From positions 1,736,001-1,800,000 of the forward strand of contig NZ_CP093442.1 of assembly GCF_022814725.1 (NCBI RefSeq): a DNA stretch of 64,000 nucleotides, written 5' to 3'. The position numbers and the translations under genes were made by a program. This document shows, in pieces, positions 17,763 through 29,241 of the stretch (position 1 is its first letter; each line of letters opens with the position of its first letter). Origin of the DNA: Bdellovibrio reynosensis (GTDB taxonomy: Bacteria > Bdellovibrionota > Bdellovibrionia > Bdellovibrionales > Bdellovibrionaceae). The notes below the pieces were generated by a model. The model was not told the origin of the DNA. It ran no database searches and worked only from the letters and a program-made list of their open reading frames with translations.

Positions 17763-18407
17763 ATGATGTACAAACTTATCGGAGCCGTGATTATTGCTGT
17801 AGCAGGCGTACTAGCCTATATGATTTTGCAAGATGAGCCAGGCTCTATCCTGAGCGCGAGAAAGGAAAAAACAGAAGCATCTGCTGAATGTGTGCAGTTA
17901 ACTCCTGCTCAGCAGTTAGCAAAAATGATCAACGATGATTTCAATAACTTGGCGCAAACTCAACAGCTTCCGGCAGCATGGAATTCCATCGCGACAGTAG
18001 AGCTTCGTATGAATTCACAGCTTGCAAAAACAATCCTAGGAAAAGAAAGACCTAGTATCCAAAGAGTAAAAGATGGGACGTCATATTTAGAATTAGAAAT
18101 CGTCGATCTTCCTGACGAAGAAAATCCAGGAATTATCATTCAAGCAAGTTTGTTCGACATTAAAACAAAAAACAAAATCTTCGAAATCGGCCGTACTTAC
18201 ACAATGAATGACTTAAATAAAGTAACTCCAGAGCCAGCTTCAGCAGCTACGCCTACAGCAGAAGCAAAGGAAAATACGCAAAGCGCAAGTCCAACAGCAA
18301 CGCCAGCACAACAGTCTCCGCAAGGAACCACGACAACAGAACCTGCTTCTTCACAAGATAAACAAGCGACGCCTGGTAACACTCAGGAACCTAAAATGAC
18401 GAAGTAA
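17763..18407 (+). CDS. Membrane-anchored protein with Thr/Pro/Ala-rich tail
   Basis: About 214 residues from the ATG at 17763, which has AGGAG 9 nt upstream; longer in-frame starts lack this. One N-terminal membrane segment (KLIGAVIIAVAGVLAYMIL) anchors a periplasmic part. About 40-135 is a folded region with two short strands (TVELRMNSQLAKTILG; YLELEIVDLPDEENPG). The last 65 residues are low-complexity Ala, Thr, Ser, Pro and Gln. No family was recognised and there is no catalytic motif. A short hairpin follows the stop. It stands alone between a divergent vWA lipoprotein gene and the heptamer array. Confidence 0.6.
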   Translation: MMYKLIGAVIIAVAGVLAYMILQDEPGSILSARKEKTEASAECVQLTPAQQLAKMINDDFNNLAQTQQLPAAWNSIATVELRMNSQLAKTILGKERPSIQRVKDGTSYLELEIVDLPDEENPGIIIQASLFDIKTKNKIFEIGRTYTMNDLNKVTPEPASAATPTAEAKENTQSASPTATPAQQSPQGTTTTEPASSQDKQATPGNTQEPKMTK

Positions 18408-18420
18408 GATTCCAGATAAA

Positions 18421-18447
18421 ATATGAGGGGCTATTGTCCCTTCATAT
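18421..18447 (+). terminator. Terminator-like hairpin
   Basis: ATATGAGGGG pairs with CCCTTCATAT around a short loop, 13 bp after the stop. The following sequence is CTTGTTATTTC, so the T-run is poor. Confidence 0.45.
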
Positions 18448-18523
18448 CTTGTTATTTCAATGAGGTTAAAAATTTTCCTTAGATAGTGAGCTTAATGTTC
18501 TTAAATTAACTTAGCTTCGTAGT

Positions 18524-18754
18524 TTCTTAGTTCTTTGTTCTTGGTTCTTGGTTCTTGATTCTTAGTTCTTAGTTCTTAGTTCTTGGTTCTTGGTTCTTAG
18601 TTCTTGGTTCTTGGTTCTTGGTTCTTGGTTCTTGGTTCTTAGTTCTTGGTTCTTAGTTCTTGGTTCTTGGTTCTTGGTTCTTGGTTCTTAGTTCTTGGTT
18701 CTTGGTTCTTGGTTCTTGGTTCTTAGTTCTTAGTTCTTGGTTCTTGGTTCTTAA
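18524..18754. repeat. Tandem array of 33 heptamers (TTCTTRG)
   Basis: 33 consecutive 7-bp units, almost all TTCTTGG or TTCTTAG, with single variants TTCTTTG, TTCTTGA and a terminal TTCTTAA. The phase is never broken across 231 bp. Both strands are open in places: the plus strand gives a repeated 7-residue string (WFLVLGS-like) because 21 nt equal three units. I treat this as a translation artefact, not a gene. The array fills most of the 450-bp gap before the next lipoprotein gene and ends 105 bp before its ATG. Such arrays change length by slippage or recombination. Confidence 0.97.
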
Positions 18755-18859
18755 ATTGTACTTCGTTGTTCGTAGCTGTTTGTTAGGTTTTTTAACTGCT
18801 TTTTCCCGTTCCTATGTTCGCGTTTGTTTTCGAAGTTCTCAGTTTTTTAGGAGTTATAA

Positions 18860-19882
18860 ATGAAAAATACCCTTATCGCGTTCTTTCTAATCTGTGGTGG
18901 ATGCACAACCGCTACAAAACCTTCAACGAAAACTGAAGTAACAAAAATTCCGCGGGCTTTCGACGCAGAGTTGTCGAACTATAAATATCCGTTTCCTGTT
19001 TCTTACTTCTCTCTGCATTCTCAAAAACAAAATCTGAAGATGGCGTACATGGACATCCCGGCGGGCAAAGATAACGACAACCAAGATAAGGTCATTGTTC
19101 TTTTCCATGGAAAAAACTTTCCCGGGGCTTACTTCGAACAAGTAATCCTAGGGCTAAATCAAGAAGGCTACAGAGTGATTGTTCCTGACCAAATCGGTTT
19201 CGGAAAATCATCAAAGCCACACCACTACCAATATAGTTTCCAAACTCTTGCCCAAAACACCCACGAACTTTTAAAAACTTTAAAGGTAGAAAAATTCACG
19301 CTACTAGGTCATTCCATGGGCGGAATGCTAGCGAGCCGATATACGTTGATGTATCCAGATCAAATCAAAAAACTAATTCTAGTAAATCCAATCGGCTTAG
19401 AAGATTGGAAAACAATGACAGGCTATAGAAATATAGATGAAGCTTTTAAGAGTGAGTTAGCTTCAACCCCAGAAAAATTAAAACAATACCAATTAGACAG
19501 CTACTATGACGGAAAGTGGAAACCTGAATACGACAAGTGGCTAGAAATCCCAAAAGGCTGGCTAGCAGACCCCGATTATCCAGTGATCGCCTGGAATGCC
19601 GCTTTAACCTCTGACATGATTTACACTCAACCAGTAGTTTACGAATTCAAAAATATCAAAGCACCAACAGTATTAATCGTAGGTCAAAGAGATAGAACGG
19701 CCATAGGCAAAGCCTGGGCACCACCAGACATAAAAGAAAAAATGGGAAATTACCCGGCCCTAGGAAAACAAGTCACAAAAATGTTCCCAAAAGCAAAACT
19801 AGTAGAACTACCAAAACTAGGACACATGCCCTTCATAGAAGATTTCGAACAATTCTGGACAGCCCTAACAAAGAACCTCTAA
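18860..19882 (+). CDS. Alpha/beta hydrolase lipoprotein
   Basis: A 340-residue protein. The signal is MKNTLIAFFLICGGCTT, with lipobox Cys at residue 15. The hydrolase core has the oxyanion region VLFHGKNFPG, the PDQIGFGKSSKP loop, nucleophile Ser in LLGHSMGGM, Asp in VGQRDRTA and His in LGHMPFIE, so the triad is complete. The pattern is that of MhpC/epoxide-hydrolase-like esterases. As a lipoprotein it should act at the periplasm or outer membrane. TAGGAG is 6-7 nt before the ATG. The heptamer array lies just upstream and could alter its transcription. A structured repeat element follows it. Confidence 0.87.
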   Translation: MKNTLIAFFLICGGCTTATKPSTKTEVTKIPRAFDAELSNYKYPFPVSYFSLHSQKQNLKMAYMDIPAGKDNDNQDKVIVLFHGKNFPGAYFEQVILGLNQEGYRVIVPDQIGFGKSSKPHHYQYSFQTLAQNTHELLKTLKVEKFTLLGHSMGGMLASRYTLMYPDQIKKLILVNPIGLEDWKTMTGYRNIDEAFKSELASTPEKLKQYQLDSYYDGKWKPEYDKWLEIPKGWLADPDYPVIAWNAALTSDMIYTQPVVYEFKNIKAPTVLIVGQRDRTAIGKAWAPPDIKEKMGNYPALGKQVTKMFPKAKLVELPKLGHMPFIEDFEQFWTALTKNL

Positions 19883-19934
19883 AGCAAAAAAAGACCAAAG
19901 GGATTCTTAAGAGATAACAACACAGCGCAACCGC

Positions 19935-20130
19935 AAAAAGAAGCAGGCACCTTTAAAGCAAGAAATGCCGAAGGCATTGCGAGCGCAGCGAAGACCGAGG
20001 AACAAAGGTTGGCGAGAAGGGTTCAAGCGCAAGGCGGAAGCCTCTTCCCGCAGCGCAGGTGTGGCAGCGCCACATCGGAGCGAGGACAAGAGGATTCCAA
20101 CGCAGTCGATTGAGCCCTTATCGACGACCG
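19935..20130 (-). repeat. Dispersed structured intergenic element, copy A
   Basis: Shares its left end (AAAAAGAAGCAGGCACCTTT) with copy B and its middle and right end with copy C. The right end CAACGCAGTCGATTGRGCCC is common to all three. Inside, an AATGCC/GGCATT hairpin is followed by an outer helix (CCTCTT at 20041-20046 with AAGAGG at 20088-20093) enclosing GTGGCAGCGCCAC (20061-20073). On the minus strand the element begins just beyond the rRNA operon terminator. Between the hydrolase stop (19882) and this element I see nothing else. Confidence 0.8.
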
Positions 20131-20143
20131 GCCCGAAGAAGAC

Positions 20144-20178
20144 AAAAAAAAACCCGGATTACTTTCGTAACCCGGGTT
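20144..20178 (-). terminator. Rho-independent terminator of the rRNA operon
   Basis: A 12-bp stem (AACCCGGGTTAC with GTAATCCGGGTT, one mismatch) closed by a tetraloop and followed on the minus strand by a run of seven or more T. It lies 13 bp past the 5S 3' end. Confidence 0.93.
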
Positions 20179-20190
20179 CGAGTAAAAAAG

Positions 20191-20308
20191 AGCTGGCATC
20201 GTGCTACTCTCCCACATGGTCGCCCATGCAATACCATCGCCGCAAGAGGACTTAACTTCTGAGTTCGGAATGGGATCAGGTGTGGCCCCTCTGCTATAAA
20301 CACCAGCA
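20191..20308 (-). rRNA. rrf: 5S ribosomal RNA
   Basis: About 118 nt. The conserved core CCGAACTCAGAAGTTAAG and GAGAGTAGCAC are present. The terminal helix pairs TGCTGG at the 5' end with CCAGC at the 3' end. End points are estimated from this helix to within a few bases. It is the last gene of the operon, about 280 nt after 23S. Confidence 0.95.
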
Positions 20309-20414
20309 AAGCGTTTATTAAAACAAAGTGTTCTTAGCTCTCCAAGAGGATTTCTCCCTCTTGTTTTATCCAGGATCTCGCGATCCGGATAGAACTTTGG
20401 TTATTCAACCGAAT

Positions 20415-20484
20415 GATTAATTTAACTGATTTTTAGCGAGCCTTATACACTCTAACTTCGTTAGAGTAAGGTTCTGTTAGTTCC
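20415..20484 (-). other. 3' arm of the 23S rRNA processing stem, with an inserted hairpin
   Basis: The 23S-5S spacer contains a sequence complementary to the 5' flank of 23S (23531-23565). The match is split: 20415-20440 pairs with the outer part and 20476-20484 (GTTAGTTCC) with the inner part. The intervening 35 nt form their own hairpin. Such flanking helices are the normal target of RNase III in pre-rRNA. The rest of the 20309-20587 spacer shows no gene. Confidence 0.75.
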
Positions 20485-20587
20485 AATTATCACTCTCTTA
20501 CTTATTCAGAGAGCTAGTCTCTCGTTCTTTTTTCAAAGAAGTCTTAGAGACGAAATCTTCGTTAATAAAATTAAGAAGAAAAAATTT

Positions 20588-23528
<2,941 letters not shown>

Positions 23529-23530
23529 AT

Positions 23531-23565
23531 GGAACTAACCTCGCTAAAAATCAATTAAATCAATC
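23531..23565 (-). other. 5' arm of the 23S rRNA processing stem
   Basis: Immediately upstream of 23S. It is complementary over about 34 nt to the split arm at 20415-20484, so 23S would be enclosed in one long helix in the precursor. Confidence 0.75.
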
Positions 23566-23569
23566 TATT

Positions 23570-23585
23570 CAGTTGTCAAAGAACG
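23570..23585 (-). promoter_or_regulatory. BoxA-like antitermination element in the 16S-23S spacer
   Basis: The minus strand reads CGTTCTTTGACAACTG, nearly the same as CGCTCTTTGAAAACTG in the 16S leader. It resembles the boxA used by Nus factors in rRNA operons. A short palindrome (ACTCCGAC/GTCGGAGT, 23632-23650) lies in the same spacer, which otherwise holds only tRNA-Ile. Confidence 0.6.
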
Positions 23586-23704
23586 AAAATCGTTCGAAGC
23601 AAATTCTCTCTCGCGCATCCCTTACAAATCTACTCCGACGGAGTCGGAGTGAATCGGCAACTTAGGCCATGGATCGTTTACCGATCACACTTCTGCGACT
23701 AAGT

Positions 23705-23781
<77 letters not shown>

Positions 23782-23818
23782 GTGTGGGATTTTCGAGTGA
23801 GAAATCACTCTTTCAAAA

Positions 23819-23848
23819 CTAAATAGCTAGATGAGATTTTTGGGACTC
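23819..23848 (-). other. 3' arm of the 16S rRNA processing stem
   Basis: About 90 nt past the 16S 3' end. It is complementary, with one small bulge, to 25546-25578 in the 16S leader (core CAAAAATCT and CTAGCTATT). Pairing would enclose 16S for RNase III cleavage. Confidence 0.75.
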
Positions 23849-23931
23849 ACCCACTCGGGAAGAGTGAGTTGACCTAAGATTGGGTCATTTTAACTTATTA
23901 AGAACAAGTCTTAATGAAGATTGACCGGATA

Positions 23932-25455
<1,524 letters not shown>

Positions 25456-25545
25456 ATTCTGTTCTCTAAGCAAACAACTAGCTTACGCTGTGTTTGTTCG
25501 AATATATTTTTTGAAATTGTGAATGATAATTACTCATCATTCAAA

Positions 25546-25578
25546 GAGCCCAAAAATCTATCATATCTAGCTATTCAG
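25546..25578 (-). other. 5' arm of the 16S rRNA processing stem
   Basis: In the 16S leader, complementary to 23819-23848 beyond the 16S 3' end. Confidence 0.75.
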
Positions 25579-25591
25579 TTTTCAAAGAGCG
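25576..25591 (-). promoter_or_regulatory. BoxA-like antitermination element in the 16S leader
   Basis: The minus strand reads CGCTCTTTGAAAACTG, about 120 nt before 16S and repeated in similar form before 23S. It matches the usual boxA core CTCTTT. Confidence 0.6.
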
Positions 25592-25638
25592 AATTTTTCA
25601 ATTCAATTTCGCTTTCTATTCAAAAGCGCGAGGTAACA

Positions 25639-25666
25639 ATCTTATCGATTTTTTTGTCCTCGTCAA
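25639..25666 (-). promoter_or_regulatory. Candidate rRNA promoter between tRNA-Ala and 16S
   Basis: -35 TTGACG (25661-25666), 16-bp spacer, -10 TAAGAT (25639-25644). It lies about 180 bp upstream of 16S. If used, 16S can be transcribed without tRNA-Ala. No terminator is seen between tRNA-Ala and this point, so read-through is also possible. Confidence 0.55.
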
Positions 25667-25714
25667 CGTTCTTTTTTTTATTTTTTCGTCATTCGACAAA
25701 AGTCTAAAAAAGTT

Positions 25715-25790
<76 letters not shown>

Positions 25791-25805
25791 GAACGAAGTG
25801 GAGCT

Positions 25806-25834
25806 GTTTTCTCGTAACGGCCCAAAAAGGTCAA
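25806..25834 (-). promoter_or_regulatory. Possible promoter for tRNA-Ala
   Basis: TTGACC (25829-25834) lies about 40 bp upstream of the tRNA. At a 17-bp spacing the -10 is GAAAAC, a poor match. A GC-rich stretch follows. Confidence 0.3.
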
Positions 25835-25882
25835 TAGCTTTTTTTCGAAAATTTAATTAGTTCGTTGAAGTTGCCTAAGACA

Positions 25883-25908
25883 TAAACCGAGGCTTGCGCC
25901 TCGGTTTA
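25883..25908 (-). terminator. Hairpin after the 25945-26457 gene
   Basis: TAAACCGAGGC and GCCTCGGTTTA form an 11-bp perfect stem with a TTGC loop, 37 bp past the stop of the hypothetical gene. The minus-strand T-run is weak (TTTATGTCTT). It probably isolates the rRNA operon from upstream transcription. Confidence 0.6.
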
Positions 25909-25944
25909 CAAAAATCTTATTTAAGTTGCTGTATTTACTTAATT

Positions 25945-26457
25945 TTAAGCGCTGGCGTTAAATTTTGACGCCAAAAGTCTATTCAACCACTTTCTTTCAA
26001 AGCTTAGGTCAAACCCTACTTTTTCTCCGCCAGAAACGATGGCCATATACACTTTTTTAAGGATTTCGGTCTCTTGATCGCCGCCCGCATCTGAACCTAA
26101 TGATTCTTCAATAGCTTCAAATACGCTTACTAGATCTGGAGTCGTAACTACTTTTGGGATTCGAGCCATGTCTAACCCCAAAGTCTCTAGAGGTTTGAAG
26201 CCTACAAGGTTCTCTGTCAAAAGCACCTTTGTGCCATTCTTGAAGTTAACTTGAATGAAGGGCTTACCCTCTGAGTCTGCACGATGAAGGATCTCACTGA
26301 GATCCTGAGTGATGAAGGAAAACACCTTACCATCTAGGTCTTGCGAAATCTGAACTCGACCTGACTCGCTGATCTTCGCACGAAGACCTTTCGAGGCATC
26401 GACAAAATTCAAGATGTGATCTAATTCAGCATGTGTCGATTTCGTTTTACTGCTCAA
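25945..26457 (-). CDS. Hypothetical cytoplasmic protein
   Basis: 170 residues, no signal peptide or membrane segment. It starts at a TTG (26455-26457) preceded by GGGAGGG. The N-terminal half alternates strands (RAKISESGRVQISQDLDG; IQVNFKNGTKVLLTENLVG) and the C-terminal half is helical with a basic end (FERKWLNRLLASKFNASA). No family was recognised. The strong ribosome site, the domain-like pattern and the terminator support a real gene. It is directly upstream of the rRNA operon but separated by a hairpin, so no functional link is implied. Confidence 0.65.
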   Translation of the reverse strand: MSSKTKSTHAELDHILNFVDASKGLRAKISESGRVQISQDLDGKVFSFITQDLSEILHRADSEGKPFIQVNFKNGTKVLLTENLVGFKPLETLGLDMARIPKVVTTPDLVSVFEAIEESLGSDAGGDQETEILKKVYMAIVSGGEKVGFDLSFERKWLNRLLASKFNASA

Positions 26458-26681
26458 AATACCCTCCCCTAATAATAGGGCTTTCCTCTTTACATTCTAG
26501 GTATCGACAATTCATTCGCGGACTTAACGACAAAACAAAAAAAGGTAATAAACAGGTCGGATAGCCTGTAGCAAATTGAGCATTCTGTGTGGACAGTGTT
26601 TCAAGGCGAGATTCATAGGCGGCGTGACTTGTACTTGCCGTTTCGATTTGAGATAACATTATTCGAAAGAGGGCCCTCCCT

Positions 26682-26987
26682 ATGATGATCACGCGTTGGC
26701 AAGCACCAATAGTTCCGACAAAACAACAGGTTCAAATGATTCTTGAGTCTGAAGGATTAGAACCTTACGAAGAGGTTTACGAACCTTCCATTAAGATTCA
26801 AGATCATCGCCATCCCTTTGCTGAAGTCAGAGTGGTTGTATCTGGAGAAATGATTTTTAATATCTCTGGAAATCAATTTGTTTTACGTCCTGGCGACAGA
26901 GTGGAAATTCCTGCTAACACTAAGCACTCTCATATGGCTCAGGGAAATCAAAACTGCATTTGCGTTTGCGCTCATCGTGCGATCTAA
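26682..26987 (+). CDS. Small cupin-domain protein
   Basis: A 101-residue single cupin (RmlC-like barrel). Motif 1 is DHRHPFAEVRVVVSGEM, with His, His and Glu as likely metal ligands, and motif 2 is PGDRVEIPANTKHSHMA, with the last ligand His. Small cupins of this type include dioxygenases, isomerases and sensor domains, and the substrate is unknown. Start at the first of two ATG codons (26682). It is divergent from the hypothetical gene and convergent with rarA, sharing the hairpin after its stop. Confidence 0.8.
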   Translation: MMITRWQAPIVPTKQQVQMILESEGLEPYEEVYEPSIKIQDHRHPFAEVRVVVSGEMIFNISGNQFVLRPGDRVEIPANTKHSHMAQGNQNCICVCAHRAI

Positions 26988-27017
26988 AAAAAATGCCTTC
27001 AGTTCTTGAAGGCATTT
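26986..27017 (-). terminator. Rho-independent terminator of rarA
   Basis: AAATGCCTTC and GAAGGCATTT form a 10-bp stem with a 7-nt loop. On the minus strand it is followed by a run of T. It may also stop the cupin transcript from the other side. Confidence 0.85.
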
Positions 27018-27021
27018 CTGA

Positions 27022-28323
27022 TCACTTATTTTTCATCCAGCTTAAATAGTCCTTGATGTTCTTTTCGAAGCCCCGGTTTGTCGGCTCGTAAAGTTGTGCG
27101 CCTTGAATTTCTTCAGGGAGATACCCTTGTTCTACCCAGCCTGTGGGATAATTGTGGGGATATCGATAGTCTTTCCCGTAACCAAGTTCCTTTGAAAGTG
27201 CGGTTTTTGAAGAGCGCAGGTGTAACGGAACTGGTAAGGTTCTAGTTTTCTCAACCAGTTCACGGGCTTTATTTAAAGACATATAAGAAGCATTGGATTT
27301 TGGGCACGAAGCTAGGTAAGTCGTCACTTGTGCTAAAGTTATAGCGCCTTCTGGAAGACCGATGGCTTCTACGGCCTGCAAGCCTGAAGTGGCTACCGTA
27401 ATACCTCGGGGATCTGCATTCCCGATATCTTCTGATGCCAGAATGATAAGCCTTCTAGCGATAAAGATAGGATCTTCCCCGCCGTCGAGCATTCTTGCTA
27501 GATAATAAACGGCTGCATCTGGGTCGCTTCCGCGCACACTTTTAATGAAGGCAGAAATGAGATCATAGTGCATCTCGGAGCTTTTATCGTAGCCCAGGGG
27601 ATTTTGCTGGAGCAGCTCGCGCATTTCATTGCGATCAAGTCTTTCGCCTTCTTCGGCGTCTTTTGTGTAGGTGTAGATGATCTCAAGGCTATTAATAAGC
27701 CTGCGTGCATCCCCGTCTGAGTATTCTAAAAGATTATCGATCGCTTCTTTTGTAAGGACCGATTCAAGGGGCTTTTTATAGTGGTTTTCGGCGCGTATGA
27801 CGATCTTACTGAGATCTTCTTCAGACAGACGCTCGAAAATCACAACGCGACAGCGGCTTAAAAGAGCTCGATTCAATTCGTAGCTTGGATTTTCAGTAGT
27901 AGCACCAACTAGAACAAGATCGCCTTTTTCAACAAAAGGCAGAAGAACGTCTTGTTGAGCTTTATTAAAGCGATGAATTTCATCCACAAAAAGCACAGTC
28001 TTTTGTTGGAACTGAAGACGACGGTCTTTACCCGCCTCCCCTACTTCACGAAGAACCTTGGCACCCGCTTCGACAGCGTTGATGTTTTCGAAATGCGCAT
28101 TGAAGTGCTGGGAAAGTGCAAGGGCGAAGGTCGTTTTACCCGTACCTGGAGGCCCCCAGATAATCAAGCTAGGAAGATATCCCTTACGAAGCATCTGCCC
28201 TAACTTTGAATGAGCCCCCAGTGTCTTTTCCTGCCCAATGATTTCATCCAGATTTTTCGGACGAAGAATCTCTGAAAGCGGAGAAGAACTTAAAGCAGCA
28301 TTAGAGGCAGAAAATAAATCCAT
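27022..28323 (-). CDS. rarA: Replication-associated recombination protein A (RarA/MgsA AAA+ ATPase)
   Basis: A 433-residue AAA+ ATPase of the clamp-loader superfamily that acts at stalled forks. Visible: IIGQEKTLG near the start, Walker A WGPPGTGKTT (about 50-59), Walker B LFVDEIHRF, sensor 1 GATTENPS, arginine finger region ALLSRCRV and sensor 2 GDARRLINSLE. The C-terminal tetramerisation part includes YYLARMLDGGEDP and HLRSSKT. The ATG at 28321-28323 gives the family N-terminus MDLF; an open stretch upstream encodes nothing conserved. It is a single-gene unit with its own terminator. Confidence 0.95.
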   Translation of the reverse strand: MDLFSASNAALSSSPLSEILRPKNLDEIIGQEKTLGAHSKLGQMLRKGYLPSLIIWGPPGTGKTTFALALSQHFNAHFENINAVEAGAKVLREVGEAGKDRRLQFQQKTVLFVDEIHRFNKAQQDVLLPFVEKGDLVLVGATTENPSYELNRALLSRCRVVIFERLSEEDLSKIVIRAENHYKKPLESVLTKEAIDNLLEYSDGDARRLINSLEIIYTYTKDAEEGERLDRNEMRELLQQNPLGYDKSSEMHYDLISAFIKSVRGSDPDAAVYYLARMLDGGEDPIFIARRLIILASEDIGNADPRGITVATSGLQAVEAIGLPEGAITLAQVTTYLASCPKSNASYMSLNKARELVEKTRTLPVPLHLRSSKTALSKELGYGKDYRYPHNYPTGWVEQGYLPEEIQGAQLYEPTNRGFEKNIKDYLSWMKNK

Positions 28324-28496
28324 GCATAGGTAATAAACCAACCCCGACGGGTTTGGCATCACAGATTTAGTAAATCAAAGAACCAACATATTAAAAGAAA
28401 GGAAGAAGGCACTAATCTTAATTAACGTACGACTAAAAGTTCAGGTCCCCGCTGAAAGAACCCAGCCCCCAACACTATTTGACGCGCCATGGACCG

Positions 28497-28680
28497 AAAA
28501 AAGAAGCAGGCACCTTTTAAATCTATCCGGATTATTGTCCCATTTTTTCCGAAGGGCGGCGCTAAGAAGTGAAGAGTCCGACAAAAATGCCAGGAGGGCA
28601 TTTTTGCGCGCAAGCCCCGCAGGGGTTTCGGGCAGGAGCCCGAAACACAACGCAGTCGATTGGGCCCTTTTCATCAGCCG
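28497..28680 (-). repeat. Dispersed structured intergenic element, copy B
   Basis: The left end (AAAAAAGAAGCAGGCACCTTT) and right end (CAACGCAGTCGATTGGGCCC) match copy A. The middle differs and holds three hairpins: AAAAATGCC/GGCATTTTT (28583-28605), CCCC/GGGG (28615-28625) and TTCGGGC/GCCCGAA (28627-28644). On the minus strand it begins 5 bp past the stop of the lipoprotein gene at the end of the pil operon, so it would form that transcript's 3' end. The remaining gap to rarA (28324-28496) shows nothing recognisable. Confidence 0.75.
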
Positions 28681-28684
28681 TAAG

Positions 28685-29230
28685 TTAGTAGCTTTGGATG
28701 GTGATTGGTGTTTGAATCCGCACCGGAGTTTCTTCAAGAGAAGTAGGATCACGCTCTAACCCGAAGACTTCCATTGTTCCGCTTGCGGTGAACTGAGTAT
28801 CAGCCTGAATACCGCCGCAATAAAGAGGACAGTCGGTGGCATCTGTAGCAGTGCCTGCTGCAATGGCCGCTTCCTTCGTAGAACTTGCAAACCATGTACT
28901 TTTTAGTGCTGCTAAAGCGTCACCGCCCACTTCACAAGTTACTGGAGTAGAGCTGCCAGGAATCGGGATGCTGATGCGAAGGAACGCAATAATTAAAATC
29001 TTACTAGCATCTTTTCGGGAAAACGTAATTGTCGGAACTTTGAAGTAGCTCGGGGAAATGTCGGCTGTGGGAGCGTCACCGCCCGCGTTTTGAACTGCTA
29101 GACAGCTAATGGCTGTCGCCGGAATCAGTGGAAGTGACGACGAACTGATCGCCACCTCTACGTTTTGGTCTTCGGTTGAACAACTGGCAAGAAATAAACT
29201 TGCCACAAGAACGCACAATATTTTTTTCAT
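28685..29230 (-). CDS. Lipoprotein encoded directly after pilQ
   Basis: 181 residues with signal MKKILCVLVASLFLASCSTE, lipobox Ala-Ser-Cys with Cys at 17. The mature part is beta-rich and holds four further Cys (AISCLAV, VTCEVGG, DCPLYCGG) that could form disulfides. The last third (ASGTMEVFGLERDPTSLEET) looks like an exposed domain. It starts 11 bp after pilQ with AAAGGAG before its ATG, so it belongs to the pil operon. Secretins often need a lipoprotein pilotin. The M. xanthus pilotin Tgl is a TPR protein and this is not, so a pilotin-like role is only a guess. Confidence 0.7.
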   Translation of the reverse strand: MKKILCVLVASLFLASCSTEDQNVEVAISSSSLPLIPATAISCLAVQNAGGDAPTADISPSYFKVPTITFSRKDASKILIIAFLRISIPIPGSSTPVTCEVGGDALAALKSTWFASSTKEAAIAAGTATDATDCPLYCGGIQADTQFTASGTMEVFGLERDPTSLEETPVRIQTPITIQSY

Positions 29231-29241
29231 GTCCGCTCCTT

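Noticed and set aside
18660-18863. Open frame coding a repeated Trp-Phe-Leu-Val-Leu string
   Set aside because: It is only the translation of the heptamer array, has no ribosome site and its period follows from 3 x 7 nt.
19907-20309. Five overlapping frames beside the 5S gene
   Set aside because: They are in element A and the 5S rRNA and terminator; no frame is shared with copies B or C.
26447-26692. Minus-strand frame of 81 codons between the hypothetical gene and the cupin
   Set aside because: It covers the divergent promoter region, overlaps both neighbouring starts and shows no domain or ribosome site.
28422-28759. Overlapping frames on both strands between rarA and the pil-operon lipoprotein gene
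   Set aside because: They fall in dispersed element B, whose copies preserve helices and not a reading frame.
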